A DNA stretch of 64,000 bases from Cryptomeria japonica (GCF_030272615.1 NC_081406.1:164467521-164531520); one strand, 5' to 3'; shown: positions 10,153-20,923, numbered from the stretch's first letter. The notes: generated by a model from the letters alone, not told the origin. Numbers and translations are program-made.

Positions 10153-11713
10153 TATTGAATTGGTTGAATGGATTGGAATACTGAGAGGGGGGGGGGGGGT
10201 GAATAAGTATTCCCACATTATCTAAAACTGTTACTGATATATCAATTTTATCAATTAAGCTCATCAACATGAAATAGCAAATGCATAATAAAGAGACAAC
10301 ACAACCACAAATTGAACACTGAATTTATACGTGGAAAACCCAAATGGGAAAAACCATAGAGAGTGTTAGCTCTCAAGATAATATAACTTTTTATATGGTG
10401 TTGATAAAATGGGGTGGCTCACTACTGGATTACAAAGTGACTCATTTCTAGAATTCTTACTGCAATAGAAAATAATTGAATTGAGAAAAAATTTCATCTC
10501 CTAATGCATGAGACTAGTTCGAGATTAAGATTAGATAAAAACTAAAAAAAAATCCAAGCTGATCCAATAAGACATTATTGTACCACTTTCAACAATCACC
10601 TAAAACAAGTCTGATAAGGGATTACTGAACTATTCTACCAAACTAATCACTTGCAACAAATCCGGTAAAGAAATACTACAACACTGTTTGTACTTTGACC
10701 CTGCTATATACTCCTTCGCTTATATATTGTTTCTCTTACTACAACTTCTCTGCTTCTCACAACTCTATGACTCACATACCTCTTACTCTACTATACCACA
10801 TACACTCTTCTTTCTTCTATCTCATACTTTTTCACACACCTTCTATATATATATATATATACAAGTAAGCTCATACACCAAGATAATATATTGGCCAGGC
10901 ACAAATGATTCACACATTGATATGATTTCTTAGATCAACATGTTATCCAAGACATGCCACAACCAAAAATAGGATAAACAAGTCAGCCTATACTAGTGTC
11001 TTACATGCTTCCTTCATAGACTTCATTTACCAAAATGTACACCTTAATAGTTGGGACAAAATAGGGGTCTACTGAACCCATTGATTTGGACCCATCAGCA
11101 CAACCTCCAAGCACAATAACTCCCAACTCCAAGATAAAGCATGATGCAATATAGTCATTCAGATAGTAATACAAATTGATGCATGATACAACCACTACAA
11201 TTAATATATCTTATGTGACTCATATAATTGATACCACTGATGCCAAAACTCACACAGGTGAAAACAGGATGCGCACAACATTGGATTCCAACGATGAGGA
11301 TCTTCTATATAAGTCTAGTGGTTGTATCTGGCATTAATAGGTCGATCTTTTGGTGCAACAGAAACCACACTTGTAACAAGTGGTGTCAGAGCTTGGTCAT
11401 ATGTTCAATCCCCTCGCTTGCACTGGGGGGATTGTTGCAAGGTGTGTGCCCTTGGTCTCCTTGTGTTGTGCAACACAATGCTTGGGTTTGTGACATGGCT
11501 TAACCATCTCTTATGGATTGTATAAGTCTAGTGGTTTTATTGGGCATTAATAGGTCGATCTTTTGGTGCAACGTCAACCACACTTGTAGCACCATTAATG
11601 TTCGACTTGTAATACCAAAATTTCTTCCAATAACTTAACAACAACATACCACATCTGGTCCTAACTAGATAATCGGGTTTTACATCAATGACAAAATTCA
11701 CACAAATCCAACA
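10153..11713 (-). repeat. 3' LTR of element D (left), carrying a TRIM-like insertion
   Basis: Similar to 20994-22326 over its whole length: both start TATTGAATT(G/A)GTTGAATGGA and end CACAAATCCAACA. It is longer than its partner because of a 286-bp insertion at 11306-11591, while about 60 bp present in the partner is missing at that point. A G13 run at 10187-10199 is an expansion of the conserved GAGAGGGGGGTGAAT motif. The (TA)n at 10844-10861 is a likely TATA region for the minus strand. Confidence 0.85.
11306..11591 (+). mobile_element. TRIM-like miniature LTR element inside the LTR of D
   Basis: Two direct repeats of about 73 bp (11306-11378 and 11519-11591) share AAGTCTAGTGGTT, GGTCGATCTTTTGGTGCAAC and CCACACTTGTA. 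The second starts TG and both end CA. Two bases after the first repeat lies TGGTGTCAGAGC (11381-11392), 11 of 12 matching the initiator-Met primer site. The interior is only 140 bp and non-coding, with an 18-bp palindrome at 11461-11478. That layout is the definition of a terminal-repeat retrotransposon in miniature. The whole block is absent from the partner LTR (about 22131). No clear PPT or TSD is seen. GTTCAATCCCC at about 11403 resembles a pol III B box, so a SINE origin is a weaker alternative. Confidence 0.65.
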
Positions 11714-11967
11714 ATCTCCCCAATTGTCATTGATGGAAAAACATCTCAAAAAGAATAAAATCAGAAACATATCTACATATGACTCCCCCTTACTCATGCA
11801 TCTCCTTATATCTCCATTTACATTTCTTCCATTCCATTTGCATTTCCCCCCCTTTGACATCAAGGACAAATAGTGCCTTTGATGAAAAAGAAAAGAAAAA
11901 GAAAAGGAAATGAATGCATTCAACTTTAAAAAGAATGTCAAAATTGCATGCCAACCAAAAAGAGTTC
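11714..11967 (-). other. PPT region and 3' untranslated part of element D
   Basis: Reading on the minus strand, G/A-rich tracts precede the LTR: ATTGGGGAGATTG at the LTR edge and GGGGGGAAATG further up at about 11840-11852. Multiple PPT-like tracts are also seen in C, E and B. There is no gene. Open stretches on either strand here (11537-11971) are not supported. Confidence 0.6.
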
Positions 11968-13061
11968 TCAACTACTTTTCTTTTGAAATATCTGCTTATA
12001 CTTCTCCTTAAGTTCTAGAAAGAGAACCTTCCAAGAGTGAACAACCAATTTGATGCTGATAGATAAGATCCTACATTCCACCAACATATCAATAGCATGA
12101 GAGAAATTGTATAGAGCATACAAATTCTTCTCATACTCAACTGCATGACCAAGAAATATTAAAAAATACTCTAGTTTAGCTTCAACAATTTCCTCGACCT
12201 TCTAGAAAATACTCACAAAGTCTTCTCTTTGCCTTTGCAACAATAACAATTCAGCTTGAAGAGAATTTAAATTTTTCCTTTTCTCTCCATCCTTGTCACT
12301 CATAAAATAAAATGACTTACCCAAAGAACATAATTCTTCTTCAATAGCTTCAATATTTGTTTTATGCTTCACTGCACTAGCCAACCACGAAAGACAAAAC
12401 CTATAAATTTTGCTAGCACTGCCAATACAGTCTCTCATTTCATTTATGTATTCAGATAGAATTCTTTGTGAATCATTGCATTCCCCCAACATACTCTACA
12501 TATTATCAGCTTCTTCCTCTGAATCTTCTACACTAACAAGTTGTACAATCAATTTCTCTTTAACTAACTTAGATAGGGATTCTGAAAGCACATCACTAAC
12601 ATCTTTAATTTCAATATTGTTCAAGAGTAAATGATCTATCAGGACATTATCAATTCTATTTGCCTTACTAAAATTAAGCCACATCTCTCCAATCTTCTTT
12701 ATTCCATCTCCTTTGCCAATAGTTTCCAGTAAATCAGATTCATCATCAGATTCAGATACTTTTACTTTTTTCTCTACAACAACCACTTCTCCCTTAGCCA
12801 CATGGGATTTTGGATATTCAATCACAACAATGTCTCCCTCTTTCTGCTCATTTCCCTTCTTATTTTCCAAAGTACTAGAAGGCATGGTCTCTTTCCTTTT
12901 CCTCTTTCTGGAGGAAGAACCCTCCTGAGCTGAGCTGGTAGCAGGGGATAATAGACTGATACTCCACATATCTAAAAATAATCTGACATAGGCATTACAT
13001 ACATCTTTTATCTTATCCAACCGATTAAGACATCAAAATATTTTCCTAACAAAGAGGACTT
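11968..13061 (-). pseudogene. ORF2 of element D, C-terminal part
   Basis: One reading frame runs from the element E insertion point (13061) to the TGA at 11968-11970, broken by TAG at 12496-12498 and TAG at 12202-12204. It begins with a short hydrophobic stretch. A basic cluster SSSRKRKRKETMPSSTL and acidic/charged linkers follow (VVVVEKKVKVSESDDESDL). The end is a long helical, coiled-coil-like tail (EAIEEELCSLGKS, LNSLQAELLLLQRQRED, LFLELKEKYKQIF). The basic linker matches the one in ORF2 of element C. No enzymatic motif is seen and the protein is not recognised. The coding sequence continues upstream beyond nested element E at 18953-19588. Confidence 0.6.
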
Positions 13062-14302
13062 TGTTTTCCATTTGGAGGAATTGATTATGTGTTGCATTCA
13101 TGTTTTGTCATTAATGTCAACACTAGCTGCTTTGGCCGCTTTACCGGTATCCTTTTGGTCCCGGTAGGTTTATTGGTTTCTGGTTGGATAGATCGTGTTG
13201 ATCCAGTATACTCTGGTATGTTTTGGCTTATGGAATTGTCTTAGATCTTCTATTCATGCTACTTAGATACATGTTTAGTTGGTTGGTATTGATCAAGTGA
13301 TCAGATGCTATCTTATATGCTGGTAAGCTTGGTTTGTTGATCCGGTGAGGGTTTCATCGACAAAGCTTTGTTGAAGATCTTTTGATACTATGCATAAGTG
13401 GTGTTGGTGTGACTTCTAGTAGACTTTCAGGATGCTGATGGTGATCGTGTTTGAGACCTGGCTGATTGGGATCATTTCTTTAGTCTGTGTGGACCTAAAT
13501 TAGGTTTGTTACTATCTAGGTTTTGGACCGGCTTAATGTAACGTGTTGATTGGTCTTCTTGATGTGTTTTCGGGATGAATTACGGGTTGGATAATATTTA
13601 TTTGGTCTCAGGACAACATGTTTTATAATTATGTAATAGGTTTTATTTTCTGGTGGCCGACCTTATTGTTTATGATCGAGGGTTTGTATATATATGTGTA
13701 TGATCTCATTATAAATCATGATGGATAATGGATGGAATGGTATAGGAGTGGATAATGAAATAATCATTCATACAGAGGATTTGGTCAATCATTAGTTATT
13801 GAGTTGGGTTTATGCAAGAGTATTAAGTCCTCCGGTATTGAGCTTAACCAGAACTGTACTCAAGCATAGGAGATGCTATTATTGTAGTTCATTCTTCCTT
13901 CTGGATTGTAGTCTGGATTTTTATGTAGTCAGTGAGACTCCTTTTGTAATGAGAAGTGTGATATAGGTCGTTGGCCTTCCTGCAAGTGCAGGCCCCTCAA
14001 TTTGTAATCACATACTTACTGTAGAAGTATTATCTGACTATGGGTAGGCTTCCCACCGTGGTTTTTCCCTTTACCAGGTTTTCCATGTACAAATATTGGT
14101 GTCATGTGGATGGTATCTATTCTATAATTGTTGCTTGTGTTTAATTGGTATATCTTCTTTTTCAGTAATTGGTTTATGTATTCTGCTATTGATCTTATGT
14201 GTTTCGATATTAAAGTTTTAATTGCTTAAGGTTCCGGTAATCTAGTGACAACTGATTCACCCCCCCTCTTAGTTGTCTTCTGGTTATTTGAACTATCTAA
14301 CA
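13062..14302 (+). repeat. 5' LTR of element E
   Basis: Starts TGTTTTCCATTTGGAGG (TGTTGGCCATTTGGAGG in the partner) and ends CTATCTAACA. TATATATAT at 13687-13695 is a likely TATA box, longer in the right copy. Near the 3' end are the conserved pair GGTTTTTCCC..GGTTTTCCATGTA (about 14060-14092) and TTCACCCCCCCTCTTAG (about 14259), shared with other LTR families here. Confidence 0.9.
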
Positions 14303-14304
14303 AT

Positions 14305-14316
14305 TGGTATCAGAGC
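14305..14316 (+). other. Primer-binding site of element E
   Basis: TGGTATCAGAGC, a perfect match to the initiator-Met tRNA complement used by plant copia elements, two bases after the LTR end CA. Confidence 0.95.
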
Positions 14317-14359
14317 TCTGGTCCTCTCTGTAAAAGCTTAACTACTTGAGCGAGATCCT

Positions 14360-15330
14360 ATGGCAACTAATAGTTCAAGTTCATCTAGTTTAGTTGTAGC
14401 TGTCTTTCAGAAAGAAATTCCTAGGCTTGATGGAACAAATTATAGAGTATGGAAGATTCAGATGGAGACTCATCTGAGATGTCTTTGTAAGGAAATTTGG
14501 GAAATCATAGAGAATGGTGTTACACCTTTTAATCTAGCATCTGTTAATCCTCCTCTAGGAATCTTGGATAAGGAGCCTGAGAATAATTGTAGAGCTAGAG
14601 AAGCCCTCTTGTGTGCATTTTCTGATCAAAAAATAATGGGATTGATTGACAAACCATCAACAAAAGCTATATGGGATAAGTTGGAGAACCTAAATGAAGG
14701 TGACCCTACTATTAAGATTTCTAAAATTGATGGTTACTAGTTGAGATATGAAAATTTGAAGATGGAAGAAGATGAAAGCATTACTTCATTTATGGAAAGG
14801 GTAAATGAAATTGTAATGGGAATTCAATGTTGTGGTGGATCTTTGAGTGAAGATGAAATAGTTTCTAAAGTTCTGAGAGCTTTACCATTGGCTTATAAGA
14901 TGAATGCTACTGCAATTGGTGAATTGAGAACAATGGCTAATACTTCTGTCAATAAGGATACCTTGGTTGAGAAATTTTTATCTTTTAAGCTTGAAGAATT
15001 TGGACCTTCTGGAGCTATAAAGTCTGAACCCGCTTTTCATGCATTTACATCATTAACTGCCAAGAAAGATTAGAAAGCTTTGTATGCGAAGGAATTGGAT
15101 GATATCAAAAGGGAAGATGAATAATTTGAGCATCTTGAAGCCCTATTTGCTAGAAGATTACCTAAAGGACCAGTAGGAAGTAAGTATGAAGTAAAATCAC
15201 CTTTTAAATGTTTTGCATGTAATAAGATAGGTCATTTTACATCTAGATGTCCTGAAAGGAATTCAAGATTTGAAGAAAGAGCTATAAGATCTTTTAAGCC
15301 TAACCCTGGATATCAGAACAAGCATAAGTA
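14360..15330 (+). pseudogene. gag: Gag of element E
   Basis: Copia Gag. The N-terminus is MATNSSSSSSLVVAVFQKEI, then the typical LDGTNYRVWKIQMETHL (UBN2-type Gag domain) and a helical region (SITSFMERVNEIVMGI, EDEIVSKVLRALP). A single zinc knuckle CFACNKIGHFTSRC lies at about 15211-15252. In-frame stops are at 14738-14740 and 15071-15073, and another TAA at about 15122. The start ATG at 14360 lies 44 bp after the primer site, normal spacing. It has one knuckle, in contrast to four in C and D. Confidence 0.9.
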
Positions 15331-15361
15331 CAAGAAAAACAAAGATAAACCATGTTACTTT

Positions 15362-15697
15362 GTGGATGAGAAAGGTGTGACTAATTCTGATGATGAACCG
15401 ACACAAGACTTTGCTAGTGGTTCTGGCAATGGAAAGGAATGGGTGTTCCTGGCTATTAAGGAAGATGATCCAACACTAGAAGAGAATGTACCTAAAGAAA
15501 AGGCCCTTGCTGATAAAATTAAAGATAAGGATGAATGGGTAATTTACAGTGGATGTTCACATCATATGACTGGAGATAAAAGGAAGTTTCTATCTTTGCA
15601 AGAATTTCATGGCGGCCTAGTTAGATTTGAAGACAATAAAGCACGCATGATCAAATGGAGAGGAACTATATCATTAGATAGTAAGCACAATACTTGA
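15362..15697 (+). pseudogene. pol (protease): Protease region of element E, catalytic Asp lost
   Basis: Copia aspartic protease region. The active-site neighbourhood is EWVIYSGCSHHMTGDKRKF where the family has D-S-G-C/A; the catalytic Asp codon is TAC (Tyr) at 15545-15547. Downstream is the expected HGGLVRFEDNKARMIKWRGT segment. The frame ends at about 15697 and resumes in another frame at 15750. The substitution alone would abolish Gag-Pol processing. Confidence 0.88.
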
Positions 15698-15749
15698 TAA
15701 TGTTAATTATGTTGAAGGTTTAAGGCATAATATTTTGAGTGTAGGATAA

Positions 15750-16860
15750 TTGGTGGATAAGGGATTTCAATTACAATTCAAAGATGGAAAATGCAAGATC
15801 ATTAATAGATCTGGATTGGAGATTGCAACCAGTACTCAGACAAAAGGTAATATATTTCATTTGAATTCTGGTGAGAAGACATGTTTGATTGCAAAAATTG
15901 ATGAGAGTTGGCTTGGCATAAAAGGCTATGTCATGTGAATTTTGATTGCATGGTAAAGATCTATTCAACTAAGGCAGTTAGAGATATACCTAAGATTGTG
16001 AAGCCCTATAATCCGATATGTAAGGAATTTCAAATGGGAAAATAGGTCAGAACCTCTTTTAAGAGTATACAAGACAAATCTAATGATGTTCTTGATCTTA
16101 TTCATACTGATTTGTGTGGTCCTACTAGAATCAAAAGTTTTCAAGGTGATAGTTATTTTATGCTAATCATTGATGATTATTCTAGAATGATGTGGGTTAA
16201 TTTTCTAAGGGAGAAATATGAGGCTTTTGAAAAGTTTAAAATATTTAAAGCTAAGGTTGAAACTGATACAAGATTGAAGATTAAGTGCTTAAGGTCAGAT
16301 CATGGTGGAGAATTCACATCCCGTGAGTTTAATAACTTTTGTGAGAAGCATGGCATAAGGAGACAATTTTCTGCTCCCCAGACACCTCAGTAGAATGAAG
16401 TTGATGCTGTTAGAACCATGATGATGCAAGCTAATCTACCTCATATCTACTGGAGAGAAGCAATGAGCACAACAATTTATACATTCAATAGAGTTCGTAT
16501 AAAAGGAGAAACCGATAAGACACCTTATTAATTATGGTTTGGCAATACACCTACAATTAAGTATTTCCGAATCATTGGTAGTAAATGTTATATCAAGAGA
16601 GATGATTTCATTGACAAGTTTGACCCTAGATGTGATGAAGGAATATTTATTTTTTATTCTAATGAAAGCAAAACATATAGATGTTATAACAAAATATTAC
16701 AAATAATTGTGGAGAGTGCTAATGTCAAGGTGGATGAGAAAAATAGAAGTCAAATCAGAATTTATAAGCAAGAACCAGCAATGGAAATGATCATAACTGA
16801 ACCGGTAACACCTTTATCAGAGCATAATGGTGAACTAGTTACTCTAGTAGTATAAGAAAA
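15750..16860 (+). pseudogene. pol (integrase): Integrase of element E
   Basis: The GAG-pre-integrase zinc domain (15900-16050) is frameshifted. The catalytic core at 16090-16500 shows LIHTDLCGPTRIKSF, LIIDDYSRMMWV and LRSDHGGEFTSREF, and then NEVDAVRTMMM where the family has a Glu-containing helix. The core carries stop codons (for example TAG at about 16391-16393, TAA at about 16529). The C-terminal part (YFRIIGSKCYIKRDD, DPRCDEGIFIFYS) follows. First Asp residues are present; the final catalytic Glu region is degraded. Confidence 0.85.
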
Positions 16861-16924
16861 TTGAACAGTAACTAAAGATCGGGAAAGAGGAATAGAAAGT
16901 CAGAAGACTCCTAGGTATGTAAGG

Positions 16925-17338
16925 TTGAATCATTCAGAAGATCAGATCATTGGGGATAAAAACAATGGAGTGATGACAAGAAGAAGATTGGTAGCTAATG
17001 AGGTATGTTTAATTTCTCAAGTTGAACTGGTATTAGTAATTGAAGCATGTAAAGATGAATGTTGGATGAAAGCTATGGAAGAAGAATTAGACCAAATAGA
17101 AAAGAATAACACGTGGATTTTAGTTCCCCGTCCCAAAAATAAGAATGTTATTGGAACTAAATGGGTTTTTAGGAATAAATTAAATGAAGATGGACAAGTT
17201 GTGAGAAATGAAGTTAGATTGGTTTATGTGAACACTAAAGAACAGATTGTAGACATCTTCACTAAACTTTTGCCTAAAGAGTCATTTGAGTACCTCAGAG
17301 ATAGATTAGGGGTTTATGCCCCTCCGACAGAAAACTGA
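16925..17338 (+). pseudogene. pol (RT/RNase H, deleted): RT N-terminus fused in frame to RNase H C-terminus (element E)
   Basis: Residues 1-100 are the linker and first RT strand of copia pol (CWMKAMEEELDQIEKNNTW, VIGTKWVFRNKLNEDG). At about 17220 the frame jumps directly to the extreme RNase H tail (YVNTKEQIVDIFTKLLPK, FEYLRDRLGV). The YVDD box and the RNase H catalytic core, about 1.8 kb in a typical copia element, are missing. The reading frame stays open across the junction for 138 codons. Such a product would have no polymerase activity. Confidence 0.9.
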
Positions 17339-17705
17339 TTGATGATATTTGGCATCATTTTGGTATGCATTATCAGAGATATTATTAATTTTGGATTGAT
17401 GTGGTGATGCTACTACTCAGTGGGAGTAATTAGTCTTATGACTCAGTGGTTTTTGATTTTGCTTTGGTATTTATGTTAGATCTCTGGCATTGATGTCAAA
17501 GGAGGAGAGATATTCATGTGAAAAACTTAAGGAGATATATACATTAGGGGGAGGAATTTGTAGAACTTAATTATGATATCATCTACAGGGAGAGTATGGA
17601 TCAAAACTTCATTTCTATATTCTTGTGTGGGAGATTTGTCTGGCATTTCTTGACACTTGGATATTTTTCACATCTAGTGTTGTCATCAATGCCAAAGGGG
17701 GAGAT
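17339..17705 (+). other. 3' untranslated part of element E with repeated purine tracts
   Basis: Non-coding. Purine-rich tracts occur at about 17497 (CAAAGGAGGAGAGAT), 17545 (AGGGGGAGGA) and finally 17694-17705 (AAAGGGGGAGAT) at the LTR edge. Multiple PPTs are a known trait of the Sirevirus/Maximus copia lineage; assigning E there is inference. Confidence 0.6.
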
Positions 17706-18952
17706 TGTTGGCCATTTGGAGGAATTGATTATGTGTTGCATTGATGTTTTATCATTGATGTCAATACTAGTTGCTTTGGCTTCTTTACTGGTATCCTTTT
17801 GGTCCCGGTAGGTTGATTGGTTTCTGGTTGGATAGATCATGTTGATCTGGTATACTCCTGTATATTTTGGTTTATGGAATTGGCTTAGATATGATATTCA
17901 TGCTACTTAGATACATGTTCAGTCAATTTATATTGATCTAGTGATCAGATGCTATCTTATATGCTGGTAAGCTTGGTTTGTTGATCCGGTGAGGGTTTCA
18001 CTGATAGAGCTTTGTTGAGGATCTTTTGATACTATGCATAACTGGTGTTGGTGTGGCTTCTAGTAGACTTTAAGGATGCTGATGGTGATCATGTTTGAGA
18101 CTTGGCTGATTGGGATCATTGCTTTAGCATGTGTGGACCTAAATTGGGTATGGTATTATCTAGGTTTTGGACCGACTTAATGTAACATGTTGATTGGTCT
18201 TCTCGATGTGTTTCTAGGATGACTTATGGGTTGGATAATATTTGTTTGGTCTCAGGCCGATGTGTTTTATAATTATATAATAGGTTTTATTGTCTGGTGG
18301 TTGACCTTATTGTTTATGGTCGAGAGTTTGTATATATATATATGTGTATGATCTCAGTGTAAATCATGATGGATAATGGATGGAATGGTATAGGACCAAA
18401 TAATGTAATAATCATTCATGCAGAGGATTTGGTCAATCATTGGTGTTCAATTTAAGTTTATGCAAGAGGATTAAGTCCTTCGGTTTTGAGCTTAACCAGA
18501 ATTGTACTTAGGCATAGGAGATTCTATTATTGTAGTTCATTCTTCTTTCTGGATTGTAGTCTGGATTTTTATGTTGTTAGTGAGACTCCTTTTGTACTGA
18601 GAAGTGTGCTCTAGTCTATTGGCCTTCTTGCAAGTGCATTCCCTTTAATTTGTAATCACATACTTGCTGCAGAAGTATTATCTGACTGTGAGTAGGCTTC
18701 CCACTGTAGTTTTCCCCTTTACCATGTTTTCCACATACAAATCTTAGTATCATGTGGATGGTATCTATTCTATAATTGTTGCTTGTGCTTAATTGGTATA
18801 TATTCTATTTCGGTAATTGGTTTATGTATTTTGGTATTGATCTTATGTGTTTCGGTATTAAAGTTTTAATTGCTTAAGGTTCCAGTAATCTGGTGAAAAT
18901 AGATTCACCCCCCCCCTCTCAGTTGTCTTTCGGTTATTTGAACTGTCTAATA
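17706..18952 (+). repeat. 3' LTR of element E
   Basis: Partner of 13062-14302. The C-run in the conserved TTCACCCCCC motif is expanded (about 18906-18916) and the TATA repeat is longer (18331-18343). The last bases are CTAATA instead of CTAACA. Confidence 0.9.
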
Positions 18953-19600
18953 GACTCTAGATTCCTATATCACATTCTCCTTACCCAGAAGGGATCCCAG
19001 ACAATATATAGCCAAACACACAAGCGATGATCCAATCTAAAAGGGATAACAAATCAAACACAACATCTTCCATAGAAATCTTATGCACAACATACACTGC
19101 GATAACTGAAGTTGAAATTTCTCTATTTCTAAAATAAATCTTATTGGATATTCCATATGCTACATACCTCACAACGAGATTAATGATTTTGTTGATCAAC
19201 AATGCTCTCTGATCACCTATCATGTTGGTTAGGGTTTCAACCTCCTTGTTCTTTACTGTCTTCTTAATCAATACAATCCCACTATTGCATAGGCCAGTAA
19301 TAGCCAAAATAATTTCCTTCATGATCAGATAGGGTTTATCCAACATGATACGTTCATTCTGCACACAACTCAAAATTAATCTGATTATATCTATATTGTT
19401 GAACCATGGAAACTCACTCCATAAATCCATTCCTTTGTGACTTATCTCTTTAATTTCTGCAAATCTGCTTCACTAAGACTTCTTTCCATTTTTCTAATCT
19501 CCTTGATGTCGAATTTATCTAGCCGTACCTTTTCCATCAACTCAAAAATTTTGTTGCTTGATTCTCCAACAAACATCTTTGATTCCATTCTTTATCTACT
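18953..19600 (-). pseudogene. ORF2 of element D, N-terminal part
   Basis: The coding signal starts around 19588 on the minus strand (MESKMFVGESSNKIFEL) and, after a frameshift near 19440, runs as a 149-codon open frame 19430-18981. That frame contains NNIDIIRLIL, a conserved-looking segment NKEVETLTNMIGDQRALL, YVAYGISNKIYFRNREIS and FDLLSLLD. The YF-NR..S to FDL..LL block matches ORF2 of element C (7700-7830). A stop at 18981 is followed by the insertion of element E, after which coding continues at 13061. Function unknown; no polymerase, integrase or protease motif. Confidence 0.55.
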
Positions 19601-19875
19601 TCTCTTCTTATATGCTCTATTAATTTATGCTCCTCCCCCTCAAACAAATCTTTTTCACAAATGACATAAATGATCTCAAATTTCCAAATTTAACTTACTA
19701 ATTTCTTTTAGGGTTTTTCCACTAAAAAGTGTCTTATCAATGACATTAGCACAAACCTTGAATTACTGGACAACATCTCTAACAAAGTCATGATGGACTG
19801 ATGAAATGAACCAACTCAAAAGAGGGGAACAAAAGATTTTCTTTGAAAATATTCCCCTGAGCTGAAGCAATATGC

Positions 19876-20923
19876 TCAGTTATCAGAGGAAGAGGTGCCT
19901 GCACCAGATTTTGGTACACCAGGCTTGCTTTCATTATTCACCTCCTTTCTCCAAACCATGACTTTTGTTTCCTTTGATTCATTGGTCTTCACCACATTCT
20001 TCTCAGTAGACTTCTCCATACTTTCATTATTACACTGATTAGCATAATGTCTGGATTGCTTTCACTTATAACAACTAAAGTTCTTTTGTACTAGAATTTG
20101 TTGAATGTGTTCTAAATCTGCACTGATTAGCTTTATGACCATAACCATTGCATATATTAAAATATCCATTTAAATTTACTATTTGCCTTTTTGCTCCAAC
20201 TAGATTATGATTTTGACTCATATCATGATTTCTAAAGTAACTCACTTTATGACCAAACCTCTTGCAATTGTAACATTGATTGCTTATATAGTTTGCATCC
20301 TTATGACCAAATTTACTGCATTGAAAACAATAACCATTAAATGATGGGCACCTTTGTGCATTTATTTGATGAGATGGTAGTCTCCTTGCATTAGATCTCT
20401 GATTCTAGGTTTTGCTTGCATCTTCTGATTTCTTTTCTGCTTCCACCTTAACTTCTTTGTTTTTTTCTTTGTCATTTTGATTTGAACATTAATCGGTCTA
20501 AAATCCAAGTCTAGTCTTGTCTAAATGAGCTTTCTGCATGTTAATCAAATCTTCCAAAAGTTTTTTGCTATCAAGAAACTTACTTTCTACCTTCAACTTC
20601 TTCACTTCTTGTTCTAGCTTCTCACATTATTTGGTCTTCAAATTTATTGATTCTTTCAGGGTTTCCTCTATCTTGTTCTTCTCCTTAATATTCTGCATAA
20701 AATCTTTATCGGTTTAATTTGCCTGCTTCAACTAACTGTTAACTTCCTTATGTCTCAATTCGAACTTTAGGATTTTCCCTTGTAACTTAATTACACACTC
20801 ATTTGTCTCTCTGATATTTTATTTCAATTCCTTATTCTCTGATTTCATACTTTCTAGATCTTCAAGAGTTGTTTGTAATTCCTCATCCAGATGATATTCT
20901 TTAGTCATACTCATTGGTGCCAT
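19876..20923 (-). pseudogene. gag: Gag of element D: coiled coil plus four CCHC zinc knuckles
   Basis: Start ATG at 20923 lies 57 bp downstream of the primer site. The N-terminal 200 codons are Glu/Lys/Leu-rich and coiled-coil-like (LQTTLEDLESMKSENKELK). Four knuckles lie at about 20288-20331 (CFQCSKFGHKDANY), 20234-20275 (CYNCKRFGHKVSYF), 20119-20161 (FNICNGYGHKANQC) and 20032-20073 (CYK-stop-KQSRHYANQC). Each has lost at least one Cys, but the H and spacing are kept. The C-terminus is SGAGTSSSDN-TGA (19876-19878), matching the Gag end of element C. In-frame stops include TAA at 20819-20821, at the homologous position to C. I infer a Gag-only ORF, separate from any pol. Confidence 0.82.

Larger units (their letters stand above)
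13062..18952 (+). mobile_element. Element E: internally deleted copia retrotransposon nested in D
   Basis: LTRs are 13062-14302 and 17706-18952, the primer site TGGTATCAGAGC is at 14305-14316, and the PPT AAAGGGGGAGAT is at 17694-17705. Flanks GACTT (13057-13061) and GACTC (18953-18957) give a 4/5 TSD. The interior is 3.4 kb, short for copia because most of RT and RNase H has been deleted. Gag, protease and integrase remnants remain with stops. LTRs differ by roughly one base in ten to twelve by eye, so the insertion is older than element B. Confidence 0.92.

Noticed and set aside
11403-11413. tRNA gene or SINE from a B-box-like GTTCAATCCCC and an A-box-like TCTAGTGGTT
   Set aside because: Box spacing is far too long for a tRNA and no cloverleaf folds. 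The direct repeats and primer site fit a TRIM better.
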